DNA of 64,000 nucleotides from Heloderma charlesbogerti (GCA_026122225.1 JANEZZ010001862.1:124001-188000), one strand, 5' to 3'; counted from the stretch's first letter, positions 23,580-36,369 are shown. The notes: a model not told the origin generated them from the letters alone. Program-made: numbers and translations.

Positions 23580-24519
23580 AAGCACACCTTCTAATTTTAC
23601 TTCCCAACCCAGCTGGAAAATAGTTATTTTACTCTTCAGCTCCCACAGTCTTCTGTATATATGCAGCTTACCAAATGGTCAGATCATTTGCTTGTTTGAC
23701 TGTTAAATTATACAGTGCTATGAATATTTATTAATGTAGTCTTATAGTCCACCCTACCTGAGGCATCAGTAGCATGAATTAATGATGCAGTTCCATGACC
23801 TCACATACATGGCAGAGTGTCATTTACCCTCGGCCCAATGAGGAGAGAGTTGAGGCAATGGGAAGGAAGCAAGAGGGGTCCACAAAATAAAGGGAAGCTT
23901 CACAACCACTCCACTTGGAGACAGCGGAGAGAAATCAGCAGCCTGATCCAAGGCAGCCTCGCACTTCTTACAGGCTGCTCTTCACTGAATAACCCTCAGC
24001 TGGCCCATTGCTAACCACTAATCCCCAGGTAAGCAACACTCAAAGATGAGGCTGAACAAGGCGGAGAGAAGGTCTCTAACAGAAGTAGAGAACTGTAGCA
24101 AGGCTGGGTGAAAGGAAGCTGAATGAGGGTGGAATTGGGAGCCGAAGGTGAGACAGCAAAGGAGGCTGTAGTAGGAGACCTGCTAAGACAAGATGGCCAC
24201 AATGGGTGGAGTGGCCCCACAAGTCCAAGCAAAGCACTGGGGGGAACAGCTGCCACAGAGGTATTTCAGATGGGGGAAACCCCAAAACATGACCACTACT
24301 GTTGGCAGCCCCTGTGTCAGTGGCTCAGAACATCCAAAGTTGTCCTGAAGACAGTTTGGCTGAAGGATGAGATACATATTCAATCAATACATCAGCCCCC
24401 ATTTGTGCCAGGGAAATTTTTAGGTATGACCCTCCTGCTTTGTTTATGGCTGATGTCAAACCTCTAAGTAAAGACACTGAAAACCTAAGGCAGCTTTGTG
24501 TTTTTATGTTTCATGAGAC
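23580..24519. other. no recognised feature
   Basis: Mixed sequence without named repeats or genes. Confidence 0.35.
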
Positions 24520-24960
24520 TTTATTTATTTGTTTGTTTAGAAATGTGTGAGTCACTTTTCAGCCCAAATAGGCCTCCAAAATCAACTTACAATTAAAACT
24601 TAAAATAACGTAAAAGCTTTTATTCTTTTTTAAAAAAAACTATACAGCAATTTGTAAGTTTTAAAAACAAATTAAAAACTTTATAACATCATCACCAACA
24701 GCAGAATTAAGACCAGGAGAGAATCTTAAAAACAGTGTGGAGCTAATACATTTAAAATTATAAATAGCCATAGAGAGAGAAAAAAAGTTTGAACAGCTGG
24801 CCTAAAATGAAACAAAGAAGGGACCAGCCTAACTTCCTTTGGTGGAGAGTTCCACAGGTGGGGAACCCTCTGCCAAAGTGTGTACCTTCACACTCCCAGC
24901 AATGGAAAAACCTGTACCTGATGATGAATTCCTTTCATCTTTTAGTTTCCACTCAAAGGG
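24520..24960 (-). repeat. LINE 3' region (L2/CR1 type, minus)
   Basis: Starts with TTTATTTATTTGTTTG, followed by an A-rich complemented 3' UTR. CAGGTGGGGAACCCTCTGCC at about 24855 corresponds, complemented, to the conserved LINE C-terminal region also seen at 58640-58740. No intact frame. Confidence 0.55.
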
Positions 24961-24995
24961 CTAATGCTTGCCAGGAAACTGTAGTCTGCTACATT

Positions 24996-25594
24996 ACAAC
25001 TGTCAGGAACGATTCTGAGTATGTGGAGATAGTTAGCAGCTCAGAATCTAGATTCAGATTGGGAACAGCCAGAACCGGGGGAGGTTTCCTCCCTAGTGAG
25101 CTCAGATATGGATAGGCATTCTTCTCAGGAACTTGGCTTGCAGATGGCTCGACCTGAAGGCCCTCCCCTTTCCTCCCCCATGAGAACCCAGGTCGAGGAG
25201 GAGAGTGAGGGGTGTGACCTGAGGGATGCTAGAGTCCGGCGCAGAGTGAAACAGGAAAAGTTAGAGGCGGAGCTCAGACGTTCCACCTGTTTGGCTATGA
25301 GTGATAGCTTATGTAGGAGGCACAACTGTAAGGGAGTGGCATCCCTCCCCCAAGTTATTCTGGCCAGCAAGTTCTTGTACAAACTGCCAGCAGCCAGCAT
25401 CTCTGATTCCCACTTGGCTCCTCTATTGATATTCGTAATTATGTGGAGTAGCTGTTTTCCTTTGTAGTCTGAGAGTCTCTAAGGATTTGCATTTGTAAGG
25501 AACCTGGTAGCTAACTAGTAAAATAGTGAGCCTGAAACCCGGTCCTTGGAATGTGTGATTGCAGTTGGAGAGAACCAAGGGACCTGACAACAAC
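24996..25594. mobile_element. solo LTR with 5-bp TSD
   Basis: Body 25001-25589 (589 bp) starts TGTCAGGAACG and ends CCTGACA, giving inverted TGTCAG/CTGACA termini with the TG...CA ends of LTRs. Both sides carry ACAAC (24996-25000 and 25590-25594), a 5-bp TSD typical of Gypsy or retroviral-type integrases. No internal gag/pol region is adjacent, so it is a solo LTR left by recombination. Strand and family were not determined. A 123-codon open frame inside it is not considered a gene. Confidence 0.85.
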
Positions 25595-26838
25595 ATGTGA
25601 AAGTTACGACTTCTCGTTCCTTTGTTAGATTGCAACACTTCAGCTCACTTGCATCATAAGGAAGAGTGCAGGCTATTATCCAAAGCCCCATTCTCTTACA
25701 CCGCAACAAACAAAACCATTGTCCCAGATGTGTGGCTTCCATGTCCTCCATCAGAGGCAGCCTTTCGAGATGTGTGGCTCAATGCACGTAAAAAGCAGTT
25801 AGAGCTCTGACAACTTACATGTGCGCTGAGCACCAACTGCATAGTGCAGACACACAGATTTGCTGTTTCTGCCCATTCCAACACACCCTCCTCCCATGAC
25901 CTAAACATACTACAGTTCAGCTGAATTCACCTTACTCTCAACATGTGGTCTTGGTCGGACCTTGTACTGTTTGAACAGTAGTAATATTGACATTACACTG
26001 GTTGCTCATCAGGAAGGGCTGTGAGTCATCTCCTCCCCCCGCTCCGGCCGCCGCTGCCGCCACTGCATAAGGGGGAAGGAAGATGTGCCACTAAGATAAT
26101 TTTCACAAAGTGGAAAAAAGTGCCAATTGGAGCTGGCCTCAGTGGAGCCCCCAAAACCTCAGAACAATTTCTGAACAGCAACCCAGCCATTCCTCCCTTT
26201 AATATGTATAGCAGGGGATTGGCTAGCCACTGGTTCCCAGGGCTGAATAAGATTGTTGTTTGTTTTTTGGTGCTCTCAGAATTGGCCATTGAGGGCATGT
26301 TTTGTTTTTTGTTTTTCTTTGCCGGCTCCTTGCTGTTCATGGGGGTGGAAGTTCTGTCAATGTAGCAAACTGACTTTTGTTTCAGGCACAACTGGCAGGT
26401 GCAGGGCAGGCAGGGAGAGCCTGAAGTTGAGGCTGCCTTGGTGAGGACTCTGAGGCATCTCTATGGTAATGGGGGCTTAACCAACCAACCATTCACAGCC
26501 GTTCTGTGAAAAGGGATTGGGCACAGGCAGCCCCATCATATCTGGGGCTACAGATTGCCTGGGCCTTGTCAGCTCGCCTCTTGGTGAGCAGACAAGGACA
26601 AGCACAGATTAGGCAAAGTGCTGATCTGGTCCTGGGAGCCACAGTGGAATCACTCATGACAGGTTGACAGCAGGGGAGTTTATTCCCCTTGCTCTCTCCT
26701 GAAGGATAGCAGCCTACACTGAAAGGTGTTAGCTGGTGGCCAACTGGTTTGTTCATTGCAGATTCTGTCAAAGTTAATAAAGCTCATTTTACCCCAATAT
26801 GTGTGTCATGTCTTTATTCCTGATGGGGGAGCAGTAGT
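25595..26838. other. no recognised feature
   Basis: Includes a small GC-rich patch (CCGGCCGCCGCTGCCGCC) near 26045. No gene or named repeat. Confidence 0.35.
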
Positions 26839-27229
26839 TAGGACTGGGGCAGAAATTGTCCAATTTCACACTTTTAAACCACTATGCAAACCAAAACTTG
26901 TTATCCTTCGAAATTCACACTTCTACGAATTTTGCAGTGGAGTTCTCCAGCAAAATAACATTCAACAATGCATTATATTAGGAAAATTGCTTGTAAAAAT
27001 GTGTATATTAGCAAAGATGTGTACAAAAATGCATGTATTCAAAGAAATGTGCACAAAATGCTTATAAATGTTCATGCAGGTGTTTTTTTAAAAGATCTCA
27101 ACATTTAGGATGAATGGGACTTAAGGCTGGAGAAATTCTCAAAGTTCAAGATAAACCAAAATTAAGATAGGAAAAATGAGAAACAAAGAGAAACCAGAAT
27201 TTCAAGATTCAGCCATCCCTAGAGGTAGT
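26831..27229. mobile_element. hAT-like MITE, decayed TSD
   Basis: Body about 26839-27221, ending GATTCAGCCATCCCTA. The presumed start TAGGACTGGGGCAGAAATTG is diverged. The flanks GCAGTAGT and GAGGTAGT agree at 6 of 8. The interior is rich in AATGTGTATATTAGC / AAATGTGCACAAAATG words similar to 32560-32800. Confidence 0.55.
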
Positions 27230-30200
27230 AGCATCCATACTCAAAGGGTTGTTGTGAAAATGGGTGTGTGTATGTGTTTGTCTGTGTTAAAGTTCTGTAT
27301 TAAAGATAATAGTGTGCACGCCTCAACCACATGATGTAAGTTTCTTGTCCCCTTCCACACCTCAGTACATGGTGATAAGGGGAGCTGGACTATCCTACCA
27401 GAATATGAGCTACAAGAAAGGGGACACAGCTAATTCCCCCTGTTTCCAAGAGCCCTTGTATGTACATACACTCTTACCCAGATTTTTTTTTATTTAATTT
27501 TTTATATCCTAGTGGTTTTACACTAGATAGAAAGCACACCAAATCTTGGGTGGCAGGCAGTGGCAGAGGTGGTGTTACAGAAAACAACAGTCTCATTTCC
27601 ATAGGTTCCTTACTTTATCCCTTCAATCTGGGAAAAATTAGCTTGGCTGTTTTTTTCAAGAAGCCAATATTTTAAGACACAGATGGCTGATCATCTAAAT
27701 GTGTAATAGCATCTTTGAAGTCATCCTAAGGCAAAAAAGCACTTGTGACAAGCATTATTTGCTGAAACAAATTCCACTTAATTAAGACATGAAGGCTGCA
27801 GTGAAAGACATCCCAGCTTGTCAACAGAACTAACTGTTACAAATGTTGCTGTGGGTTATGCTTTGCAACTGTTCTTAATGGTAAAGGACAGGAAGCCTTT
27901 GAAGAATTTCTAAAGTACCCAGTGCGTCCTTGCTAAGTTTGTTGACTTTCATTTTATGTTGCCAACTTTAGAGCTCAGTGTTGGTATCATCACAGCAGAA
28001 GCTCTTGTTGACAAAGTGTGACTCCTCTACCTATAATCAGAACATCAGCAAAAGCACTAGGCTTCTATCCATATGCTTTTTTTTCACCAACATGGAGCAT
28101 GTTAAAGAGCAAAAGACTGATGAACATCTTCCATTTTAGTGCATATTGTTTTTCATTAACAGTGTCTTTGCTGCAGGGCTCAGTTTATGTGGACGAGTTA
28201 GTCATCCTGAAGTAGATAGCCCAATCTACATGCTACTTGAACTACTGGGCACTTGAATACAAATGGCTTTGGTCCCACTGTAGTCAAGAGGCACAACACA
28301 ACGCAGAGTTGAGCACACCCTTGAGCACATGGAAGCAGTGCTGTGGTGATGGATTTTGAAGTGCAGGTGCTTATTATGACATAATCAAGGAGAGTCCACA
28401 AATGCAGGCTGCTGTATCAATCTATATCAACAAACCACTTCTAGCAGTGTTTGTCTCCACCAGGAGCAGGTCTTTGGTAAAGCTAATGGGTTCTAATTAC
28501 CCATTCAAGACCAGGCCATCCTAAAATACTTCACATTACAACAAGGAACAATATATCTATTTCATTGCTGAGAAAACTCATTCCCCCCATCCATCCAGGT
28601 ACTGTGGGGATTGTAGCTAAGGTGAGAGGGAACAGGGACATCTGAGGGGGATGGCAGATAAAGTCAATATCCCTGCTAATTAAAAAAAAAAGTGCCTGTT
28701 CTACATCCTTATGAGCCCCTAACTCCATTACACATCACAGAAGTTCCTGTTTTATGTAAGCCTAAATCTATGCTGGATGGCAGCCAAAATGTTTTATTGT
28801 TATCCTGCCACCTAATGACCAACTCTTCCGAATTTCAGAATGTATCATTTCCTCTCATTTTGTTCAGAAATTTTGTTTGAGAGATGCCTATAACCCTCTT
28901 TGCTTAAACTGCCCAACTGGAAAGCACTTCAGGTTTGGATTTGGGTCATTTGAATCAGCCAAACCGGATGGATTCCAAAAATTCCCAGTCGGAAGATGAC
29001 AGAGAGTTAGATGCTCAATGGGGCTTTGTCTTTATGATATCTTGCAACTGCTTATATATCTATTGTTAGCATATTAAAATGTAAATAGGCCACACTGATA
29101 TCTTAATTATAACCTTTTTTGAACCAAGTAAATCCTGTCTACAGCTACAGAACACCAGTTCTGGTCATTTTAGACTTTCTCGAAGAAGCATGTAAGGCTT
29201 GAGGGAAGCAGCCAAAGTACAGGCTGGAAGGAGCAGATGGCCCACCATTCCTAGTCTCCCATATGGCGGTAAAACCATTCGAGAGGAAATAATGCATGGT
29301 GTCAATGTGTTCAGGCTGAAATGAATGATGTCAAAAATATCCACATAGAGCTCAGTCAGTTTTCATTACAGTCTCAGGGAGCTGAATATGGGTTTGGTAT
29401 CTTTTCTCTTACATAGACATTACTAGGAAACAGTGCTATTTAGGCATCACTCTAAACTGCACAGAAACAACTCATGAAGAGGGTGTAGATCAGCACATCC
29501 CAGTTTCTTCCTAATGCTCCACACTCACTGGCTTCGCCTCTTCCAGTCCTGATCATTGGGCACTGAGCATGTGATAGTGATGGGAAATTCTAAGTGATTC
29601 AGCTGCACATATTTAGAAGGCTCTCTGAAATTAGAAACCCTAAGAATGCAGAGTTCCCAATCATGGGTAAACTTTTAAGCCTGTTCAGCTGAACATGTTT
29701 ACAACATGCTCACCATGTGAAGGTCTGGAGTGGAGTCAGTGGTGACTGGGGTGTTGGGGTCGGGGCTTGTACTCTCAGCCCTGTGCCCTCTTCATACATT
29801 ATCGCCACACAGTTTGGAGTAACACCTGACGAGGCTTACATGGCTTGGTATAGGCTAAAGACAATCCATACGTCATCAGAGAGACCATATTTTATTGCTC
29901 TTTGTTTTATACACAAGCACATTCTTTCCTACATTCCTAGGAATGAGACTTTTTTTTTTAACTATTAGGTTCAAACTCTGTCATGGTTAGGTTCCTTTTT
30001 CCACCCAAATCACCCAGTGTAGCTCAGGCCACTTCACATTGCCAAGCATTCACTCTCAATGTAAAGCACATCTATTGTATGTTAAAGATGACCTGCTGCC
30101 ACATCATTTGTATCAGCACCGCATCACCTGCTCTGATCACTGTTTAGCACACAGTGTAGTTAGCTGGAATAATTGCTTACCTTACTGCGCATTGAATAGC

Positions 30201-30631
30201 AGTGTGAGTATTCAGCGGAATGCTCAAGTGAGAATTTCATTGGTCAGCCAGCTGTAATGCACACTGGATGTACTATGCACCTAGAGCTTATCTCTTAGGA
30301 CATGATCTTTAGTCATGTAATAGGATCTAAGGCAAAAGAAAAGGATAAACTTTGCAGAGCTAATTCTTGATCCTAGCAGAGGGAAAAACAAACCATAGTA
30401 GACAGGAGCAATGCTGCATGGGCAGAGCCTGTCTTTTGAGGTATCTGCAGGTTGCTCCATTGCCGCACTGAAAATTAGCATAAAATGTGGAGTACTGAAC
30501 ATGGTGCGCTGGATTAAATGGCTTTTTTCCCCCCTCATGGTATAATCAAGACTCACATTTGGGAAAGGTCAGGGAGGAGCTCACATCTCAAAGGACTATC
30601 CCATTCTTCCATAGCCAGAGGTTTAGATGTT
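27230..30631. other. 3.4 kb with no recognised gene or repeat
   Basis: No domain-bearing frame, no long repeat and no RNA gene are seen. Short MITE-like words (TGGGGATTGTAGCTAAGGTG at about 28605) are too brief to annotate. Together with 4483-7880 this is one of the least repeat-like parts of the window and the better place to look for conserved regulatory sequence. Confidence 0.4.
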
Positions 30632-30927
30632 GTACAAGTTAGGGCTGTGCAGGGGGACCCCGATCCAACTCAGAAGCTGCTTCATGGTGGTGGCGGCAGA
30701 AGTGGCAGTGGCATGGCAGCAGTGAGGAGAAGGTGGCTGAAGTAAGGACCTAGAGGGGCTACGGGGGCTGGGCCAGGGGCCGAAGTGCACCGAGCCCCCG
30801 ACCTGGTCCGGGCTGCTTCGTGCCCCCTCTGCTTCGCCTTGGAAGGTGCACAAAGTGGCCCAAAGCAGCCCGCTTCGACTCGGGGTTCAGGCCTTGGGCT
30901 GAAGCAGTGCACAGCCCTAGTACAAAT
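30632..30927. mobile_element. hAT-like MITE, TAGGGCTGTGCA termini
   Basis: Body 30640-30919 (280 bp). Termini TAGGGCTGTGCA and TGCACAGCCCTA are perfect 12-bp inverted repeats. The flanks GTACAAGT (30632-30639) and GTACAAAT (30920-30927) agree at 7 of 8, an 8-bp hAT-type TSD. GC-rich interior, no coding capacity. Confidence 0.9.
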
Positions 30928-31117
30928 ATCCCACATTCTATGAGCAGAAAACCTGCATTTGTACTACTGGATACAAAATACATAACCATTGGTTTGCTTG
31001 CATGCTTTGTTTTGATGGCAAATTGAAGAGAATCACTGGGCGTTACTAGCTAGCACATACTTATCTTTTGTCGAGAAAAAATTCTGAGATCGGCACATGG
31101 AAAGCTATAGGTCAGTA

Positions 31118-31250
31118 AGGATATGTGCTTTGCAAGTAAGAGGCTTAAGGTTAAATATGGATATTTCCAATTAAAAGTAGCGTGGTTGGGGAAAACCTCT
31201 GCCTGAGGCTGCAGTGAGGTATTGGCAGCTACTTGACAGTGGTCTGCTAG
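31118..31250 (+). repeat. highly decayed tRNA-derived SINE
   Basis: TGTGCTTTGCAAGTAAGAGG, then CCTCTGCCTGAGGCTG and ATTGGCAGCTAC, follow the order of the SINEs at 61833-62024 and 62333-62505. It is strongly diverged and the A box is not clear. Confidence 0.4.
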
Positions 31251-31526
31251 GGAAGCCTTTGGTCTTACTCAGGATGACAGCCTCATAATATATTGCCTAT
31301 AATCCCTCAAGAGCTATCAGATGCTGTAGAAAGTTATATTTTATGATGTTTTGTGACTTGACCCATACAGATTCCTAGTTTTCACCTGTGTTCCTTATGA
31401 GTGGAAACATAAGTGCTCATGCAAGATTAGGAGTAGCTGGGCAGTGATACAGCAAACACTCTGATAAATTGTGCCTCATGGGTAAATTCTAACTTTTCAT
31501 TTTCTATCAGTTCAAGAAGTTAGAAG

Positions 31527-31750
31527 TAGGGATGTCAGAGAAATCCACAAGAGATTCAAATGAGTTCAGATTTATTTTAATTCAACTTGCAGATTCCACA
31601 GCAGATGGTTCTTTCTGACTTGCAGACCTATATTTTACTTGGGGGGGGGGGACTGTGCAAATGTGTTTTTGTGCTAATGCACATTAGTGCAAATGTGCAT
31701 TAGTGCTGATGCATATTTGCCAACAGGAATGAAATGCTCATACATCCCTT
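31527..31750. mobile_element. hAT-like MITE (TAGGGATGTCAGAG)
   Basis: TAGGGATGTCAGAGAAATCC at the left and TGCTCATACATCCCTT at the right. Mirrored GTGCTAATGCACATTAGTGC words lie in the core. The left end matches the complemented right end at 38077. No TSD is clear. Confidence 0.65.
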
Positions 31751-31990
31751 AAAAAAAATTATGTCAATGACCAGATGACAGAACGACAGACACCTAACAA
31801 TCTGCAAAATACAGACAGAATGGGTTTAACAAAATGTGTACATCCTAACTTTGAAGTTCATTCCTGTCTTGCCATTGTGAAAGTAAAACTGGTGTACACA
31901 GCAGACATATCTCCCATGCAAAAAGTAAATCAACCTTTATTCAGAATTGGTCACAGCTCAGCTACTAACATGAGATACTTTCTTTCATGG

Positions 31991-32442
31991 AGGGAGCAAT
32001 CCTATGGCCGCTATACAGCGGCTAGACAGCCATAGGATATCTGGTTTTCCAGGAACTGACTGCAGAGCCTGTGCTCCGAGGTCAGTTCCCAGAGAATCGA
32101 CCTCCCCCCACTTGCACCCTGCCTCACAGGCAGCGCAGAACAGCCCCATGTTCTGTGTTCGCAAGAGGAGCGCGAAGTGGCCAAAAGGGGGCGTTCCTGG
32201 GGGCGTTCCAGGGCTGGGAGGGCAGAAATGCCTGTACGACACATCCAATGTCTTGTACAGCAGCGTCCTCCCCTGCTCAGCCCTCCTGTGGCTAGACCGG
32301 CACAATCAGCTGTCTAGCTGAAAATGCAGGGCAGGAGAAGCGCAGAGGGAATGATCTGCTCCGCACTTCTCCTGCCCTGCATTGGATAGGTGGTCACCTC
32401 CAAGTTTGGAGCTGGCTGCCTATCTGAATAGGATTGCACCCT
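31991..32442. mobile_element. MITE with AGGG(T)GCAATCCTATG termini, copy B
   Basis: Ends AGGGAGCAATCCTATG and GGATTGCACCCT. The GC-rich interior is mirrored in the right third (GCAGGGCAGGAGAAGCGCAG against CTTCTCCTGCCCTGC). Same family as 335-682 in the opposite orientation. Confidence 0.8.
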
Positions 32443-32479
32443 TATTCATTTAAAGTAAGTAGGTATAAGAAATTTGTTT

Positions 32480-33139
32480 CAATCTATTGTTGCCCAGAAT
32501 TTAACCTGTTCACACCTCTTGGAACCAAGTGCAGACCTGAACGCTATCTGCGGTCAAAGTCTGTACATTTCTGAGCCTGTGGTGTGATTTGCAGAACAAA
32601 AGCAATATGTTCACAGAATGTGTACATTTGGGAAATGTGCATGAAAAAAGAAATACTTTTGAAAATGCCCATAAACATGCTTTAATCAATGAGAGAAAAT
32701 ACATACATTTTAAAAATGTGCACAACTGATGCATACATTTGGGGAAATGCTCACCAAAATGCACACACATTGCTGTGCGAAAAGGAGAAAAAAACACCAA
32801 GTGCACAATCTGATATAGGACATGAATTGGAGCAAGCTTCAACATGGAATATGGAGGACCTCAACAAACCTGAGTTTTGCTGAATCGCATTTCCCTAATT
32901 TAAAGTAATGTACAGTGCAATCCTATACATGTCTAGTCAGAAGCAAGCCCCATTTTCAGTGAGATTTATTCCCAGGTAAGTGTATTGTACCAATGATCAC
33001 AACCCCTCATATTTAAGTATACTAAAGGGAAACTGAATCTAATTCACTGGGTCCCTGGACCACATAGGGTACACACACAACCCAAGGGTGGAGTTTTTGT
33101 ATCCACCAGTTTTGCTTTGACTCAGCAAAAAAATAAAAT
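32480..33139. repeat. decayed MITE-like sequence
   Basis: 32560-32800 is rich in AATGTGTACATTTGGG / AAATGTGCAC words like those in other hAT-like elements here. 32915-32985 matches 3023-3110. No boundaries are firm and no gene is seen. Confidence 0.4.
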
Positions 33140-36100
33140 AAAATCTGTTCTTGTTGTTGTTCAGTCGTTCAGTCGTGTCCGACCCTCCGTGACCCCATGG
33201 ACCATAGCATGCCAGGCCCCCCTGTCCTGCGCTCTCTCCCGGAACGTGCTGAAGTTCATATTCATTGCATCGGTGATGCTATCTAGCCATCTCATCCTCT
33301 GCCGTCCCCTTCACCTTTTGCCTTCAGTCTTTCCCAGCATCAGGGTCTTTTCCAGGGAGTTTTTTCTTCACATTAGTTGGCCAAAATATTTGAGCTTCAG
33401 CTTCAGTATCTGTCCTTCCAATGAGCAGTCAGGGTTGATTTCCTTTAGGATTGACTGATCGGACCTCCTTGCAGTCCAGGGGACTCGTAAGAGTCTTCTC
33501 CAGCACCACAGTTCGAAAGCATCGATTCTTCGGCGCTCAGCCTTCCTTATAGTCCAGCTCTCACAGCCATACATTACTACTAGGAAAACCATAGTTTTGA
33601 TTATACAGACCTTTGTCGGCAAGGTGATGTCTCTGCTTCTTACTATGCTGTCTAGGTTTGCTATAGCTTTCCTCCCAAGGAGCAAGCGTCTTTTAATTTC
33701 ATGGCTACAGTCACCGTCTGCAGTGATCTTGGAGCCCAAGAAAATAAAATCTGTCACTGCTTCCATTTCTTCCCCTTCTATATGCCAGGAAGTGATGGGG
33801 CCAGATGCCATGATCTTAGTTTTTGTAATGTTGAGTTTCAAACCAGCTTTTGCACTCTCCGCTTTCACCCTCAACAAGAGGCTCTTTAGATCCTTTTCGC
33901 TTTCTGCCATTAGGGTGATATCGTCTGCATATCGGAGGTTGTTGATAATTCTCCCAGCAATCTTAATTCCGACCTGTGATTCATCCAACCCGGCGTTTCT
34001 CATGATGTACTCTGCATATAAGTTAAATAAGCAGAGTGACAATATGCAGCCTTGTCGTACTCCTTTCCCAATTTGGAACCAATTGGTTGTTCCATGTCTG
34101 GTTCTTACTGTTGCTTCTTGACCCTCGTACAGGTTTGTCAGGAGACAGGTAAGGTGGTCTGGTACTCCCATCACTTTAAGAATTTGCCACAGTTTGTTGT
34201 GATCCACACAATCAAACACTTTAGTGTAGTCAATGAAGCAGAAATAGACGTTTTTCTGGAATTCTCTTGCTTTCTCCATGATGCAGCGAATGTTGGCGAT
34301 TTGATCTCTAGTTCCTCTGCCTCTTCAAAACCCAGCTTGTACTTCTGGTAGTTCTCGGTTTGCATACTGCTGAAGCCTAGCTTGTAGGATTTTGAGCATC
34401 ACCTTGCTGGCATGTGAAATGAGCGCAATTGTACGGTAGTTTGAACACTCTTTGGCGTTGCCCTTCTTTGGAATTGGAATGTCAACTGACCTTTTCCAGT
34501 CTTGCGGCCATTGTTGAGTGTTCCAAATTTGTTGGCATATTGAATGCAGCACTTTAACAGCATCATCTTTTAGGATTTTAAATAGCTCGGCTGGAATACT
34601 GTCATCTCTGCTAGCTTTGTGGTTAGTAATGCTTCCTAAGGCCCACTTGACTTCACTCTCGAGGATGTCTGGCTCAAGTTCAGTGACCACACTATCATGG
34701 CTATCAGGGACATTCAGAACTTTCCTGTATAGTTCTTCTGTGTATTCTTGCCACCTCTTCTTAATCTCATCTGCTTCTGTTAGGTCCCTGCCTTCTTTGT
34801 CCTTTATCATGCCAGTCTTTGCACAAAACGTTCCCTTGAGATCTCCAATTTTCTTGAAGAGATCTCTAGTCTTTCCCATTCTGTTGTTTTCCTTGATTTC
34901 TTTGCATTGTTCATTTAAGAAGCCCTTCTTGTCTCTCCTTGCTATTCTCCGGAACTCTGCATTCAGTTGGATATATCTTCCCCTTTCTCCCTTGCTGTTT
35001 GCTTCCCTTCTTTCCTCAGCTACTTGTAAAGCCTCCTCAGACAGCCACTTTGCTTTCTTGCATTTCTTTTTCTTTGGGATGGATTTCGTTGCTGCCTCCT
35101 GAACAATGTTACGGACCTCTGTCCATAGTTCCTCAGGCACTCTGTCTATCAGGTCTAATCCCTGAAATCTATTCCTCACCTCCACTGTATATTCATCAGG
35201 GATATGATTTAGGTCATACCTGAATGGTTTAGTGGTTTTCCCTACGTTCTTCAGTTTAAGCCGAAATTTTGCAAGAAGCAGCTCATGATCTGAGCCACAG
35301 TCAGCTCCAGGTCTTGTTTTGACTGACTGTATAGAGCTTCTGCATCTTTGGCTGCAAAGGACATAATCAATCTGATTTCTGGTGATGTCCATGTGTAGAG
35401 TCGTCTCTTGTGCTGTTGGAAAAGAGTGTTTGCTATGATCAGCGTGTTCTCTTGGCAAAACTCTATTAGCTTTTGTCCTGCTTCATTTTGTACACCAAGG
35501 CCATGCCTGCCTGTTATCCTGGTGATTTCTTGACTTCCTACTTTAGCATTCCAATCCCCTATGATGAAGAGGACATCTTTTTTTGGTGTTAGTTCTAGAA
35601 GGTGTTGTAGTTCTTCATAGAACCGATCAACCTCAGCTTCTTCGGCATCAGTGGTTGGGGCATAGACTTGAATTACTGTGATGTTGAATGGTTTGCCTTG
35701 GATTCGTACTGAGATCATTCTATTATTTTTAAGATTGTACCCCAGTACTGCTTTCCCCACCCTTTTGTTGACTATGAGTGCTATTCCATTTCTTCTAAGG
35801 CATTCTTGCCCACAGTAGTAGATATGATGGTCACCTGAATTAAATTCGCCCATGCCTGTCCATTGTAGTTCGCTGATTCCCAAGATGTCGATGTTCAATC
35901 TTGCCATCTCATGTTTGACCACCTCCAGCTTACCTTGATTCATTGATCTGACATTCCAGGTTCCTAAACAATATTGTTCTTTACAGCATCGGATTTTCTT
36001 TTCACCACCAGACACAACCACAGCTGAGTGTCCTTTCGGCTTTGGCCCAGCCGCTTCACTCTTTCTGGCGCTACTTGGAAATACCCTCTGCTCTTCCCCA

Positions 36101-36369
36101 GTAGTATATTGGACACCTTCCGACCTGAGGGGCTCATCTTCTGGCATCATATCTTTTAGCCTTGTGATACATTCCATGGGGTTTTCTTGGCAAGAATCCT
36201 GGAGTGGGTTGCCATTTCCTTCTCCAGTGGACCACATTTTGTCAGAACTCTCTGCCATGACCTGTCCATCTTGGGTGGCCCTGCACGGCATAGCTTATGG
36301 CTTCACTGAGTTACGCAAACCCCTTCGCCACAACAAGGCAGTGATCCATGAAGGGGAAAATCTGTTCTT
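33140..36369 (-). mobile_element. full-length BovB (RTE) LINE with 13-bp TSD
   Basis: Body 33153-36356 (3204 bp), minus strand, flanked by perfect 13-bp repeats AAAATCTGTTCTT (33140-33152 and 36357-36369). The length equals a complete BovB. The 3' end finishes in a short (CAA)-type tail, as RTE elements do, rather than long poly(A). The single ORF covers 36291 to 33161. BovB is known for horizontal spread among squamates, ruminants and others. This copy is decayed but structurally complete. Confidence 0.97.
33161..36291 (-). pseudogene. BovB ORF: AP endonuclease plus reverse transcriptase, broken
   Basis: Order from the ATG at 36291: N-terminal segment; APE-type endonuclease (GTWNVRSMNQGKLEVV, SELQWTG, VYAPT, GDWNAKVG, then GSDHELLLAKF); linker; RT with IPIPKKGNAKECSNYRTIAL, CFIDYTKVFDCVDHNKLW, GVRQGC and the catalytic LRYADDITLM; and C-terminal domain (YGCESWTIRKAERRRIDAF) ending TRLND with a stop at 33161-33163. 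Four lesions are visible: a frameshifting deletion near 35382 between endonuclease and linker, and TGA stops near 34325, 33368 and 33300. At each stop the RTE family normally has arginine, consistent with CGA to TGA decay. Catalytic motifs survive, but the protein cannot be made as one chain. Confidence 0.95.

Noticed and set aside
25096..25467. 123-codon open frame as a gene
   Set aside because: Fully contained in the solo LTR and without domain features.
33597..34121. 174-codon plus-strand open frame and neighbours (34518-35102, 34939-35223)
   Set aside because: Antisense shadows of the BovB RT coding sequence.
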